Virus record (IMG/VR): IMGVR_UViG_3300035034_000168 | Span: 1-21,736 of that record | Strand: one strand, 5' to 3' | DNA length: 21,736 nucleotides | From: a virus | Shown: piece after piece, positions 15,182 through 21,736 of the stretch | How positions within the stretch are numbered: the first letter of the stretch is position 1 | How the letters are laid out: each line of letters starts with the position of its first letter | Program-made: the position numbers and the translations under genes | The notes under the pieces: model-generated | The model's input: the letters and a program-made list of their open reading frames with translations, nothing else | What the model was told of the DNA's origin: nothing | Databases searched by the model: none

Positions 15182-16030
15182 TTAAGAATCTAGCCACTTC
15201 ATGACATCGTTAGACGATGGGTTATCATTAATTGACTTTGTTGTTTTACCTGTTCCACGCACTGGTGCGATAGGAGCAGGCGCTTTCGTTATCTCTTTTT
15301 TCTGCGCCATTGCAGCGCCCCTCATCTCAGCCTTGCCAATTTCCATCGCCGCTCTCGCAGGAGTCATATTCGCTAAACCTTCTAAACCACCTTCCTTTGC
15401 TAATGCTAAAAATGCATAAGCTGGCTCTTCAGCCTCTAAGAAAGCTCGTTCTAAATGTTGAGGCAAGCTTTGAAGTACATCCGCATGTTCAGAAACCAAT
15501 TGTTGATACTCAGGAATTGCCGCTATAGCTGCTTGCGCTTTCTCTATGGCGTATGTCTCCCTTTCTGCAACGTAAGCCTGCTCTGTCTCAGCAACTTTGG
15601 CTTCTTGTGCTTCTTGTGCTTTTGCAGACGCTTCTTTTTCAAACTTTTGCTTGTGAACAGCCTCTAAATAACTACCGTAATTGTCATAATCGTCCTCATT
15701 TGGAACATTATCAACTTTGGCTTTGTTGGCTTGCTCTCTAAAAGCTTGAAGTTCGCTATGTGCTGCAGCGTTATCGGCTTGCAGTTTGCTAATTTTCTTA
15801 TCACGCCTAGCAAGCGCGTTTACTGCCTTCTTAGGAAATACAATATCATCGGTTGCCGCAGCTTCCTCCGCAATCTCCTTAGTGGCTTCTTCTTCTGTTT
15901 CCTCTGTCGTTTCCTCGGTTACTTCCTCAGTTACTTCTTCGGGGTTATCGTTAATCGGCTCTTCGATAGCAAAAGTTTCTGCTTCGCTCATTACCTGGTC
16001 AATGATATCGTCACTCATAATAGTACCCAT
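15182..16030 (-). CDS. Scaffolding protein
   Basis: A 282-aa, highly charged, helical protein. Residues about 20-60 are an acidic Glu/Thr repeat (EEVTEEVTEETTEETEEE), followed by a long coiled-coil region (about 75-200) and a basic C-terminal part (about 235-270) rich in Lys, Thr and Pro. P22 gp8 scaffold (303 aa) also binds coat through a basic C-terminal helix-turn-helix; here the extreme end is KWLDS. The gene sits between portal and coat, its standard place. ATG 16030 and ATG 16018 are both possible starts; neither has a strong ribosome binding site. No protease signature is visible, so scaffold is probably recycled, not cleaved. Confidence 0.85.
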   Translation of the reverse strand: MGTIMSDDIIDQVMSEAETFAIEEPINDNPEEVTEEVTEETTEETEEEATKEIAEEAAATDDIVFPKKAVNALARRDKKISKLQADNAAAHSELQAFREQANKAKVDNVPNEDDYDNYGSYLEAVHKQKFEKEASAKAQEAQEAKVAETEQAYVAERETYAIEKAQAAIAAIPEYQQLVSEHADVLQSLPQHLERAFLEAEEPAYAFLALAKEGGLEGLANMTPARAAMEIGKAEMRGAAMAQKKEITKAPAPIAPVRGTGKTTKSINDNPSSNDVMKWLDS

Positions 16031-16052
16031 TTAAATTAAAGTTGGCAAATGC

Positions 16053-18146
16053 CTAACTACCAGAAGGGATTTCTGATTCTGCTTGCGAGTTTTTCAACCG
16101 CATATTATCTTGACGCTCTTGTGCCTTTTGCGCTATCTCTTCACGCTTTAAAGCTATCGCCTCCGTCTTAAGCTGATATTCCATAATCAACTTTTCTCGG
16201 TTGGTCTGGGCGTTCATCAACTCAATATTTATCTTCTTATCGTTATCGTCGGATTTGTTTTGCTCTGCCTCTGCTTTTAACAACAACTCAGCCTCTTTAT
16301 CATCTAACTGCTGCTGCAATTCTTCCATGGCAGCCTGCATTTGCTCCATTTGCTGCAATCCTTCTTGTATTACAACACCCATTTGCTCTTTTTCTGGGTC
16401 CACTTGAGCCTCTTCTTCTTCCTCTAAGAACTTAGGGTCTATGATTTTCTCCATACGTTTAGCCATGCCTTGTGCGCCTGCAAAATCCATATTCTTAAAT
16501 AACAAATCGCCCATTACTTCCATAAGTTGCGGCTGCTTTTCTACTATAGATGTGAAGAATTGAGCTGCCTCTTGACGTTTTGTCGTAAATGATGCACCTG
16601 TAACAACTTTCGTATCATACTTGCCTTTTCTTAAATCAAACGTCTCTTCTTGGTCTTTTACCATTTTGCCATTGATACCAACCTCTTTTGCCTCATCCTC
16701 CTCACCTATGATACGCAAAACTCTTGCTGTGTCATAAACTTCTGGGATAGCGCAAACTAAAATCTTGCCAACGTGAGTTATAGATTTATTTAGATTATCA
16801 CCGAAATGGAACGTAGCTACCTCACCCTCTTGCTTCCGCTCATTGATTGCAACGCCCGATGTTTCATTAGACCTAGCGCCTATAGATGCGCCATACATCC
16901 CCATGGAAGCTTTAATGTCATCAACTGTTGCCCTTGCTGCGTTTACAATGCCTGTTGGGATAGTAGGAGGGGAAAGCCTTTCTGGTTTAGCTACTGCATT
17001 ACCGTCTACATCTACTGGGTCATATCGAAGCACCATAGCTTTATCGGGGCTTTTCCAGTCGTCTTCGTAATTCTCAACTGTGCCACCAGCTGCTAAAATA
17101 GGGGCTTGTGGCTGCTTCATTAAAAGTTCTGTTTCTAAGGACTTCCAAAAGTTGAACATTCTTTGTGCGTCTTTAGACTTGCGAATCAAGCTATAGATTT
17201 CACGCTTTCCGTCAACCCACGCCTCCTCACCATAAACGGGTATTAATGGAATATACTTACCAGGGAATCTTGTTTGCTCTAAAATCTCATTACCAGACAA
17301 AACGTATTTCATTACCTTTTTCTTCTTCATGGTCCGTCTAGCGCTGTATTCTACGCCCTCTTGATATTCCTGCATTTCGCCATCTTCTGACATGCCAACA
17401 TCTTTGGACTCTTCTTCTATTTCGTAATAGGTAGCTATATTTACAAACTCTTCGTCTTTTAAATCTTTATCCTTGTTCTCATCTTCGTCAGCAAAACTTA
17501 CTGGGTCTGCTTTTGGATATTTCTTTTTGAAAGCCGATACTTGTAAAGACTCTATTTCGATTGCTCTAGTTGCATCGCTTCCATCCACTTCTATAGAACC
17601 ACTATCTATCCATATATTTAAAGGATTAACAACTCTTGTGATTTTTAACTCTTGCTCAAAACTGCTATCATCTACATAATCATTTTCAACACGAATAAAG
17701 CCAAGTGAGCTTTTTACAGAATTATTAGAAGCTGTATCATAAGCCTCATCAGCATTCGACACGTATTCGATATTTCTTATCAAACCCTTCATAACGTCCG
17801 CTGTCTCAACAGAAGAATCAGAACCGTTAGGTATTATTTTAATTGTAGGTGTATTCATGCGAATGTCATTAGACACTTGATGCACAAACTGCCCTAACTG
17901 GTCAATTGTTAGTGCTGGTCTGCCAGCTTCCGAACGTGCCGTTAATGCCGAGCTATCCCACTGTGCGTTCTTATCATCGGACAAGAAAAACATATCATCA
18001 CGAGCCTTAGTATATATTTCAGACCAGAATTGCTTATCCTGTTTGTAGCCGTCTTCGGCTCTTTGTATGATTTTTGCGTTATTCTCAGGACTTGACACCA
18101 TTACCTCTAAAAATAATAGCTGCCTATTAAGACGCTTATTTGACAT
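16053..18146 (-). CDS. Portal protein, P22 gp1-like
   Basis: Up to 697 aa, close to the 725 aa of P22 portal. Recognisable blocks include FWSEIYTKARDDMFFLSDDKNAQWD near the N-terminus, VVNPLNIWIDSGS, and IPLIPVYGEEAWVDGKREIYSLIRKSKDAQRMFN near the middle (P22 has IPIVPVFGE...). The last 115 residues are a Gln/Glu-rich coiled coil, equivalent to the long helical barrel that P22 portal places inside the head. ATG 18146 (AAGG upstream) and ATG 18101 (AGAGGT upstream) are both plausible; the second matches the P22 N-terminus better. A strong promoter lies immediately upstream. Twelve copies form the packaging channel. Confidence 0.88.
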   Translation of the reverse strand: MSNKRLNRQLLFLEVMVSSPENNAKIIQRAEDGYKQDKQFWSEIYTKARDDMFFLSDDKNAQWDSSALTARSEAGRPALTIDQLGQFVHQVSNDIRMNTPTIKIIPNGSDSSVETADVMKGLIRNIEYVSNADEAYDTASNNSVKSSLGFIRVENDYVDDSSFEQELKITRVVNPLNIWIDSGSIEVDGSDATRAIEIESLQVSAFKKKYPKADPVSFADEDENKDKDLKDEEFVNIATYYEIEEESKDVGMSEDGEMQEYQEGVEYSARRTMKKKKVMKYVLSGNEILEQTRFPGKYIPLIPVYGEEAWVDGKREIYSLIRKSKDAQRMFNFWKSLETELLMKQPQAPILAAGGTVENYEDDWKSPDKAMVLRYDPVDVDGNAVAKPERLSPPTIPTGIVNAARATVDDIKASMGMYGASIGARSNETSGVAINERKQEGEVATFHFGDNLNKSITHVGKILVCAIPEVYDTARVLRIIGEEDEAKEVGINGKMVKDQEETFDLRKGKYDTKVVTGASFTTKRQEAAQFFTSIVEKQPQLMEVMGDLLFKNMDFAGAQGMAKRMEKIIDPKFLEEEEEAQVDPEKEQMGVVIQEGLQQMEQMQAAMEELQQQLDDKEAELLLKAEAEQNKSDDNDKKINIELMNAQTNREKLIMEYQLKTEAIALKREEIAQKAQERQDNMRLKNSQAESEIPSGS

Positions 18147-18169
18147 GACCTTAAGTCTATGTTTCGCTA

Positions 18170-18198
18170 AGTATATATATAACTGGCGATTGTGTCAA
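18170..18198 (-). promoter_or_regulatory. Sigma70-type promoter ahead of portal
   Basis: On the minus strand, TTGACA (18193-18198) is followed after exactly 17 nt by TATACT (18170-18175). The -35 is perfect and the -10 has one mismatch. It lies in the 61-nt gap between terminase stop and portal start, so transcription would begin near 18163 and give a short leader. It would boost head genes relative to the terminase. Confidence 0.72.
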
Positions 18199-18207
18199 GG
18201 TTTTGTG

Positions 18208-19716
18208 CTATTGACCCATCCAACCACCGCTAACGGTTTGCATCTTCATAGGTGGCTTCTTCTTGGCTACATCGAGCTTCCCTGTCTTTAATGCAACTGC
18301 TGCTGTCCTAAATGCGTCTGAGCCATGACTTGCCTCATCGTGCAATGGCTCTTGTGAGTACATTGATACAGTTTTATCCCATTTTTTCCTGTAGTTATCT
18401 AAGTGAACAATACCAGCGCTACAAGCATTTTCGTCAAAATAACAAAGTGGCAAAGTAGTTATGCAATGGTTCTTTATGTCCTGCGCTACACTCTTTGTGA
18501 CTGGTATGATTTCAATAGGTCTAATGCCCTGTTGCGTTGCCATCTGCTTATCTGTCACCACCTCCGCACCTCTGACACGCTTATTACCGTCGTGGGGAAA
18601 TAAATGCTTCTCATACAAATGGTCTTTTTCTTTAAGCATTTTTGCGTAATACTCCCAACCTTCGTTAGAGCTTTCGTGATAGTCGATAAAATACAACTCT
18701 CCATCTATGTATTGAAAAAACCACACCGTCATTAAATCGTTTAAACCTAAATCCCACGCCGTATAGACAGGGTAACTTGGGTTTTTTGGAGTTCTGCGAA
18801 TCCTTCCCTTTTCTCGCAGTTTCTTCATGCATTGTGTATAATAAGCCCCCTCTAACGAGCCTTCAAAAGCCTCCCCTGGGCTAGAAGGGAACTCTCTTTT
18901 CATGTCACTACCCATCACTTCAAACTTAGCTGCGTACCAAGCTTTTTGTTGTGCATCAACAGGTAGTGCGTCAAGATAAGCTTGTTGCGATTGGGGGATT
19001 ACTGTTAGCATTGTATGGTTTTGACTTAATCTATACTCTGGATTATCAAACCACGCGTAGAAGTGAAACTTTGGCTGCATTGGCGTTAACTTTCTATTCT
19101 GGTCCTTTAACTTCCTAGCTTGTTCACACATTTTAAAAAACTCTCCTGACTTTCCCTCTGCCGTTGACTCTATAAAGATTTGCTGTCCTGCGTCTACTGT
19201 GTTAAGCGCTCCTGTCTTTATCTCTTTTGCTTTTTCTGGGGATTTAGCCGATACCTTTCCAAACTCTGAAACTAACAGCTTTTGATATGTTCCCGAACGC
19301 AAAGACGTACCTACGTTAATTGAACTGTCGTTACTAAAAGTTAATGTTCTAGCACTATCTTGCTTGGCTTTCCTTAAATCCCTTAACCATTCTGGCAAAT
19401 TATCATAGGCATATTTAATTTTATTCTTAAATAAGTCTTGTGCGTCTGGGATTGTTTGTGCAATAACTCCTGCTGAATGATTACTATTAAATAAGCAAGA
19501 ATCTAAAAAATACATCATTACAAAAGTTGTAAAACCCAACTGCCTAGCTTTCAATATTACGTTATAATACCAAATATTTGAGTAAAGCTCGCATTGTCCC
19601 CAATTTAACCTTAATAAAACCTTCTTTGCTTGCTTATCTTTTATGTAATAAAGATTATTAAGCCGCCAAGTTCTATCGCCTAATTTATGTTTTATCCTTT
19701 CGTAGTCATTTAGCAT
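18208..19716 (-). CDS. Terminase large subunit (packaging ATPase/nuclease)
   Basis: A 502-aa protein. The ATPase half shows a Walker A-like KARQLGFTT (residues 56-64), Walker B KLLVSE (146-151) and coupling motif ESTAEG (183-188). The nuclease half shows AWDLGLND (320-327, first catalytic Asp at 322), FPHDG (373-377) and a final HDEASHGSDAFR (459-470). All motifs expected of a working motor and headful or cohesive-end nuclease are present. An in-frame TAG directly precedes ATG 19716, fixing the start. It docks on the portal encoded next. The N-terminal WRLNNLYYIKDK is common in this terminase branch. Confidence 0.92.
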   Translation of the reverse strand: MLNDYERIKHKLGDRTWRLNNLYYIKDKQAKKVLLRLNWGQCELYSNIWYYNVILKARQLGFTTFVMMYFLDSCLFNSNHSAGVIAQTIPDAQDLFKNKIKYAYDNLPEWLRDLRKAKQDSARTLTFSNDSSINVGTSLRSGTYQKLLVSEFGKVSAKSPEKAKEIKTGALNTVDAGQQIFIESTAEGKSGEFFKMCEQARKLKDQNRKLTPMQPKFHFYAWFDNPEYRLSQNHTMLTVIPQSQQAYLDALPVDAQQKAWYAAKFEVMGSDMKREFPSSPGEAFEGSLEGAYYTQCMKKLREKGRIRRTPKNPSYPVYTAWDLGLNDLMTVWFFQYIDGELYFIDYHESSNEGWEYYAKMLKEKDHLYEKHLFPHDGNKRVRGAEVVTDKQMATQQGIRPIEIIPVTKSVAQDIKNHCITTLPLCYFDENACSAGIVHLDNYRKKWDKTVSMYSQEPLHDEASHGSDAFRTAAVALKTGKLDVAKKKPPMKMQTVSGGWMGQ

Positions 19717-19835
19717 CTATGCTCTCTGCAAACTGTGTTGTTACTTTCCTAATGTTACACTTTTTAAGTCTTTATGCGGTTTTTTGAGTTACCCACCCGT
19801 GGCAAATCGCATATATTAGATGATTTACTGGCTAT

Positions 19836-20177
19836 TTACTCCCCCTTTGTAACATCGTTCTTAATGTTATCTTCTCGTGGAAGGTTTGCAGACCGACCAT
19901 CTATATCAAGCAATATGCCAGCAAGCGTATCATCAACAGAATGTTCTATTGTATTATCAGACCTAGCCAATTTTGGTAAATGATACTCCATAACCTTAGT
20001 TATAGCGTCAAATGCATCCTTGGGAGAATTGGCTTCTATCTCGTCTAAGAGCCGTTCTAGCCTATGTGTATTATTATTTACAAACGCTGCTATTGCCTCT
20101 CTAGCGTTAGCCGTAGCCTTGTTAGAAGTGCCTTTCTTTTTGCCTCCTGTTTTCTTACGCCCGCTTTCAAAAGTCAT
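19836..20177 (-). CDS. Putative terminase small subunit
   Basis: A 113-aa protein, first gene behind the promoter at 20217-20245 and directly upstream of the large terminase. It begins with a basic segment, GRKKTGGKKKGTSNKATANAR (about residues 6-26, outline), seen in many small phage DNA-packaging proteins, then a helical part (LERLLDEIEANSPKDAFDAITKVMEYHLPKL) and an acidic tail. The basic start would bind DNA and the helices would form the ring. Its assignment rests on gene order and this pattern. The frame continues open for 24 codons beyond its TAA. The 119 nt before the large subunit hold no other gene. Confidence 0.72.
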   Translation of the reverse strand: MTFESGRKKTGGKKKGTSNKATANAREAIAAFVNNNTHRLERLLDEIEANSPKDAFDAITKVMEYHLPKLARSDNTIEHSVDDTLAGILLDIDGRSANLPREDNIKNDVTKGE

Positions 20178-20216
20178 ATTCTAACCTATTCTATATTAGA
20201 AGTGATACGTTGTGCT

Positions 20217-20245
20217 AATATAACACATAAACCCTTGTGTTACAA
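20217..20245 (-). promoter_or_regulatory. Sigma70-type extended -10 promoter of the packaging operon
   Basis: Minus strand: TTGTAA (20240-20245), 17-nt spacer, TATATT (20217-20222), with TG one base before the -10. Transcription would start near 20210, giving a leader of about 33 nt to the small terminase ATG. This is the first promoter of the late region in the window. Confidence 0.65.
20221..20242. promoter_or_regulatory. Inverted repeat inside the promoter, candidate operator
   Basis: TAACACA and TGTGTTA, perfect 7-bp arms around 8 nt, span the spacer and reach into both -10 and -35. A dimeric repressor or activator bound here would control packaging transcription. No regulator gene is in the window. 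Confidence 0.55.
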
Positions 20246-20286
20246 GTAATACTCTATTGCGTTAAAAGTTACAGCTTGTCAATGTC

Positions 20287-20370
20287 TTATAGGATTGTTA
20301 ATAGTATGGTAGTCCATAGTAGTAAGTTGCTTAGCATAAATAAAGATTCTTGCTTATCTTGCTTACTCAT
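20287..20370 (-). CDS. 27-aa single-TM small protein
   Basis: A frame of 27 codons starting at ATG 20370 with AGAGG 6 nt upstream, 9 nt after the stop of the 127-aa gene. The peptide has a polar start (MSKQDKQES) and then a 17-residue hydrophobic stretch (LFMLSNLLLWTTILLTIL) that would span a membrane. It ends before the packaging promoter. Short membrane peptides with this layout occur in many phages, with varied or unknown roles. It may be real given its ribosome binding site, but its length keeps confidence modest. Confidence 0.5.
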   Translation of the reverse strand: MSKQDKQESLFMLSNLLLWTTILLTIL

Positions 20371-20379
20371 TCTAACCTC

Positions 20380-20763
20380 TTATTGCTTTAATGGCTGCTT
20401 TTCTAGCTTTTTATAAAATATAATATTGCAGTTCTTATATCCTTGCCCTTTCTCCAGTTGCTCCGCCCAACTTTTTATTACTTCGTAAGTTAAAACGCCT
20501 TGTACGTTGTGTACCGCCGCTGACCCCGTTACAATGGCATTGGGGGCAGTGTATTGATAAGTAATATAAAAACTGCGCTCCTTCGCCTCTTCAGACTCTA
20601 ATCTCGCCTCATAAGCCTCTAGGGCGGTTAAAGCGGTTTTTGCATCCCTACCCGCAACACAAACCCATTGGCACAACGACGCGTTGGTGTGATTATCTAT
20701 ACCATCACGCAGCTTACTGACGTTTTCCAAAGCCTGTTTAACTTGTTCTAGTTCTTTATTCAT
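20380..20763 (-). CDS. Hypothetical 127-aa protein
   Basis: A 127-aa protein with two halves: a helical, coiled-coil-prone first half (MNKELEQVKQALENVSKLRD; TALTALEAYEARLESEEAKE) and a beta-rich second half (SFYITYQYTAPNAIVTGSAAVH; NCNIIFYKKLEKQ). Three cysteines are spread out, without metal-binding spacing. GGAG lies 8 nt before ATG 20763, within a translation start region almost identical to that at 21352-21372. No family was recognised. It belongs to the set of small accessory genes ahead of the packaging operon. Confidence 0.7.
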   Translation of the reverse strand: MNKELEQVKQALENVSKLRDGIDNHTNASLCQWVCVAGRDAKTALTALEAYEARLESEEAKERSFYITYQYTAPNAIVTGSAAVHNVQGVLTYEVIKSWAEQLEKGQGYKNCNIIFYKKLEKQPLKQ

Positions 20764-20813
20764 TATTCTTGCTCCTTTGGTGTTAATTGATTTAACGCCT
20801 CTACTACCCTTTT

Positions 20814-21239
20814 TTATATTTTACACTCAATTGCAAGTAATTCATCTAGTTGGTTTTGCACCCCTAACGCTTCTTTGTGCGCCTTTGCTAAAATCTCTTT
20901 CTTTTTCCGCCTTAAACTTTCAGCATAAGTTTTTACACAATCGTCATAAGTCACATCTGGTAACTCTAATTCTATCACAAGTTTTGCTAGATTTATGTGT
21001 GGGTTGTCATCCTCGCCGTCTAAATAAATACTACTATCATAATGAATAAACCTCTCCTCTCTTAGTGAATAATTAACATACATCGGCAGCGATATTCTTT
21101 TGACGGTGTTTATTTCTTTTACTGGCGTTTTATTTAAATTGCTTCTATATGCGAGTGATGTTTCGTGCTCCCACATACGATCGGGAAGTTCTTCTTCTGT
21201 TGCAAATCTCACCGATACTTTATTTTTTATTTTAGACAT
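20814..21239 (-). CDS. Hypothetical 141-aa protein
   Basis: From ATG 21239 this encodes 141 aa; GTG 21248 would add three residues. A GGTGG stretch lies upstream of the ATG. The protein has a beta-like first half (KVSVRFATEEELPDRMWEHE; ISLPMYVNYSLREERFIHYD), an acidic loop, and a Lys-rich helical C-terminus (YAESLRRKKKEILAKAHKEA). The C-terminal helix could be a coiled coil. No enzyme motif was seen. The start overlaps by 8 nt the stop of the interrupted frame upstream, which points to a coupled pair. Function unknown. Confidence 0.7.
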   Translation of the reverse strand: MSKIKNKVSVRFATEEELPDRMWEHETSLAYRSNLNKTPVKEINTVKRISLPMYVNYSLREERFIHYDSSIYLDGEDDNPHINLAKLVIELELPDVTYDDCVKTYAESLRRKKKEILAKAHKEALGVQNQLDELLAIECKI

Positions 21240-21354
21240 TTCTACCACCCCAACTGTTAAATACTCGTTTTTTAATCATTAATTTTGTGAAGTCGCTTCT
21301 TATACTCTCCAGACCGAATTCTTTTTCTTCTATTTTTTAAATCTTTTCTGTCAT
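21232..21354 (-). pseudogene. Small gene interrupted by an in-frame stop
   Basis: ATG 21354 has a strong AAAGGAG ribosome binding site but is followed by only five codons (MTEKI) and TAA at 21337-21339. The same frame then stays open for 34 codons with a protein-like composition (KIEEKEFGLESIRSDFTKL; IKKRVFNSWGGRNV) and ends in a TAA that overlaps the next ATG by 8 nt, the usual packing here. I read this as a 40-codon gene with a premature stop. A leader peptide plus random open frame, or use of a different start, is possible. Confidence 0.4.
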
Positions 21355-21389
21355 TATTCTTTCTCCTTTGGTAGTTTATTCTTGCTTGG

Positions 21390-21566
21390 TTAGATTCGTT
21401 TAAATTCAAGAACCTCAACGCCCGTTTTACCCATATCTTCGATCTGATTAACTAAATCACGTATTATCGTCGTTGGTCTATTCCAGAAGTGCGAACCAAC
21501 TACACGCCAATGCACACTATCATCCGTTTTAAATCTAGCAAAATAATATCTATTGAAAATTCTCAT
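21390..21566 (-). CDS. Hypothetical 58-aa basic protein
   Basis: A 58-codon frame from ATG 21566, with GAGG 10 nt and AAGGA closer upstream. The product starts MRIFNRYYFARFKTDDSVHW and continues RVVGSHFWNRPTTIIRDLVNQIEDM, suggesting two or three beta strands and one helix. It is net basic and has no membrane segment. Its start lies just after a stable hairpin (21589-21620). No family was recognised; phages often carry such small modifiers of host proteins, but nothing here shows a target. Confidence 0.6.
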   Translation of the reverse strand: MRIFNRYYFARFKTDDSVHWRVVGSHFWNRPTTIIRDLVNQIEDMGKTGVEVLEFKRI

Positions 21567-21588
21567 AATCCTTTAACCTCTTTTAATC

Positions 21589-21620
21589 GCAGGGCAGTGC
21601 TGTTGCTGACACCACCCTGC
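21589..21620 (-). other. 12-bp RNA hairpin between small genes
   Basis: On the minus strand GCAGGGTGGTGT pairs with GCACTGCCCTGC (9 Watson-Crick and 3 G-U pairs) around an 8-nt loop. It lies 11 nt after the stop of the partial gene at the window end and 22 nt before ATG 21566. No U-run follows, so it is more likely a processing or mRNA-stability element than a terminator. Confidence 0.55.
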
Positions 21621-21631
21621 AAACTGTTTAC

Positions 21632-21736
21632 CTAGACTTCCAACCCTTCCTCTAGGAAGTCTATAGCGTATTGTATCCATTGTTCATCCTCGGCTGAATA
21701 ACATTCTACATTACTCAAATAACTTGCTACCTCTTG
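21632..21736 (-). CDS. 3' end of a small hypothetical gene (5' end outside window)
   Basis: The last 34 codons of a minus-strand gene that enters from the right edge and ends in TAG at 21632. The visible part is acidic and probably helical (EVASYLSNVECYSAEDEQW; IQYAIDFLEEGLEV). No function can be assigned. It shows that the accessory gene set continues beyond the window. Confidence 0.5.
   Translation of the reverse strand, partial: QEVASYLSNVECYSAEDEQWIQYAIDFLEEGLEV

Noticed and set aside
15731-16039. Plus-strand 102-aa and other hydrophobic frames opposite scaffold and portal genes
   Set aside because: They are antisense shadows of Glu/Lys-rich coiled-coil coding sequence, which reads as Leu/Phe/Ser-rich on the other strand; no ribosome binding sites.
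19774-19983. Plus-strand frame beginning MRFFELPTRGKSH
   Set aside because: It runs antisense to the small terminase for most of its length, has no ribosome binding site and would be the only plus-strand gene in the window.
20240-20282. TTGACA on the minus strand downstream of the 27-aa ORF as another promoter
   Set aside because: No acceptable -10 occurs 16-18 nt downstream (CAATAG at 17), so the better supported promoter is at 20217-20245.

Overview
This window is a stretch of a tailed double-stranded DNA phage (free phage or prophage) with short-tailed, P22-type head and tail genes. Every gene I accept lies on the minus strand, so the biological order runs from high to low coordinates. 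The DNA is AT-rich and genes are packed with 1-11 nt overlaps, mostly behind AGGAG-type ribosome binding sites. No integrase, repressor, tRNA, IS element or CRISPR array was seen. The host is not identifiable; a diderm host is only inferred from the P22-like injection apparatus.

In transcription order: (1) 21736-20287 is a set of small unrecognised genes, with one apparently broken reading frame at 21232-21354. (2) A sigma70-like extended -10 promoter with an embedded 7-bp inverted repeat lies at 20217-20245, just ahead of the packaging genes: small terminase (19836-20177) and large terminase (18208-19716). (3) A second strong promoter (18170-18198) sits between the large terminase and the portal, and heads portal (16053-18146), scaffold (15182-16030) and coat protein (13923-15161). 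A hairpin and a 45-aa gene follow the coat gene. (4) The tail-neck genes come next: gp4-like adaptor (13043-13729) and gp10-like stabilisation protein (11646-13046), then a 143-aa virion-type protein. (5) The ejection block follows: a GNAT-like protein, a very glycine-rich 100-aa protein, and three proteins of 185, about 419 and 494 aa at the positions of P22 gp7, gp20 and gp16. (6) The adsorption block contains a 507-aa fibre with a tailspike-like head-binding start, an XkdW-like 108-aa protein, a 793-aa collagen-like fibre, a 25-aa ORF, a 119-aa protein and a 418-aa protein made of three tandem beta-rich modules. (7) The left end is a probable lysis cassette: a basic 37-aa protein, a small multi-TM holin-like protein, a one-TM coiled-coil protein, and a DUF5675-type protein that runs off the window and carries a conserved His and Cys.

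Together these genes package DNA into a procapsid, close the portal with neck proteins, inject DNA through ejected proteins, recognise the host with several fibres and probably lyse it. The most unusual points are the threefold-repeat virion protein with a tandem peptide tail, the GNAT-like and glycine-zipper proteins inserted between neck and ejection genes, the DUF5675 lysis candidate, two clean promoters flanking the terminase genes, an in-frame extension past the small terminase stop codon, and a nonsense-interrupted small gene. No canonical P22 gp26 needle was recognised.
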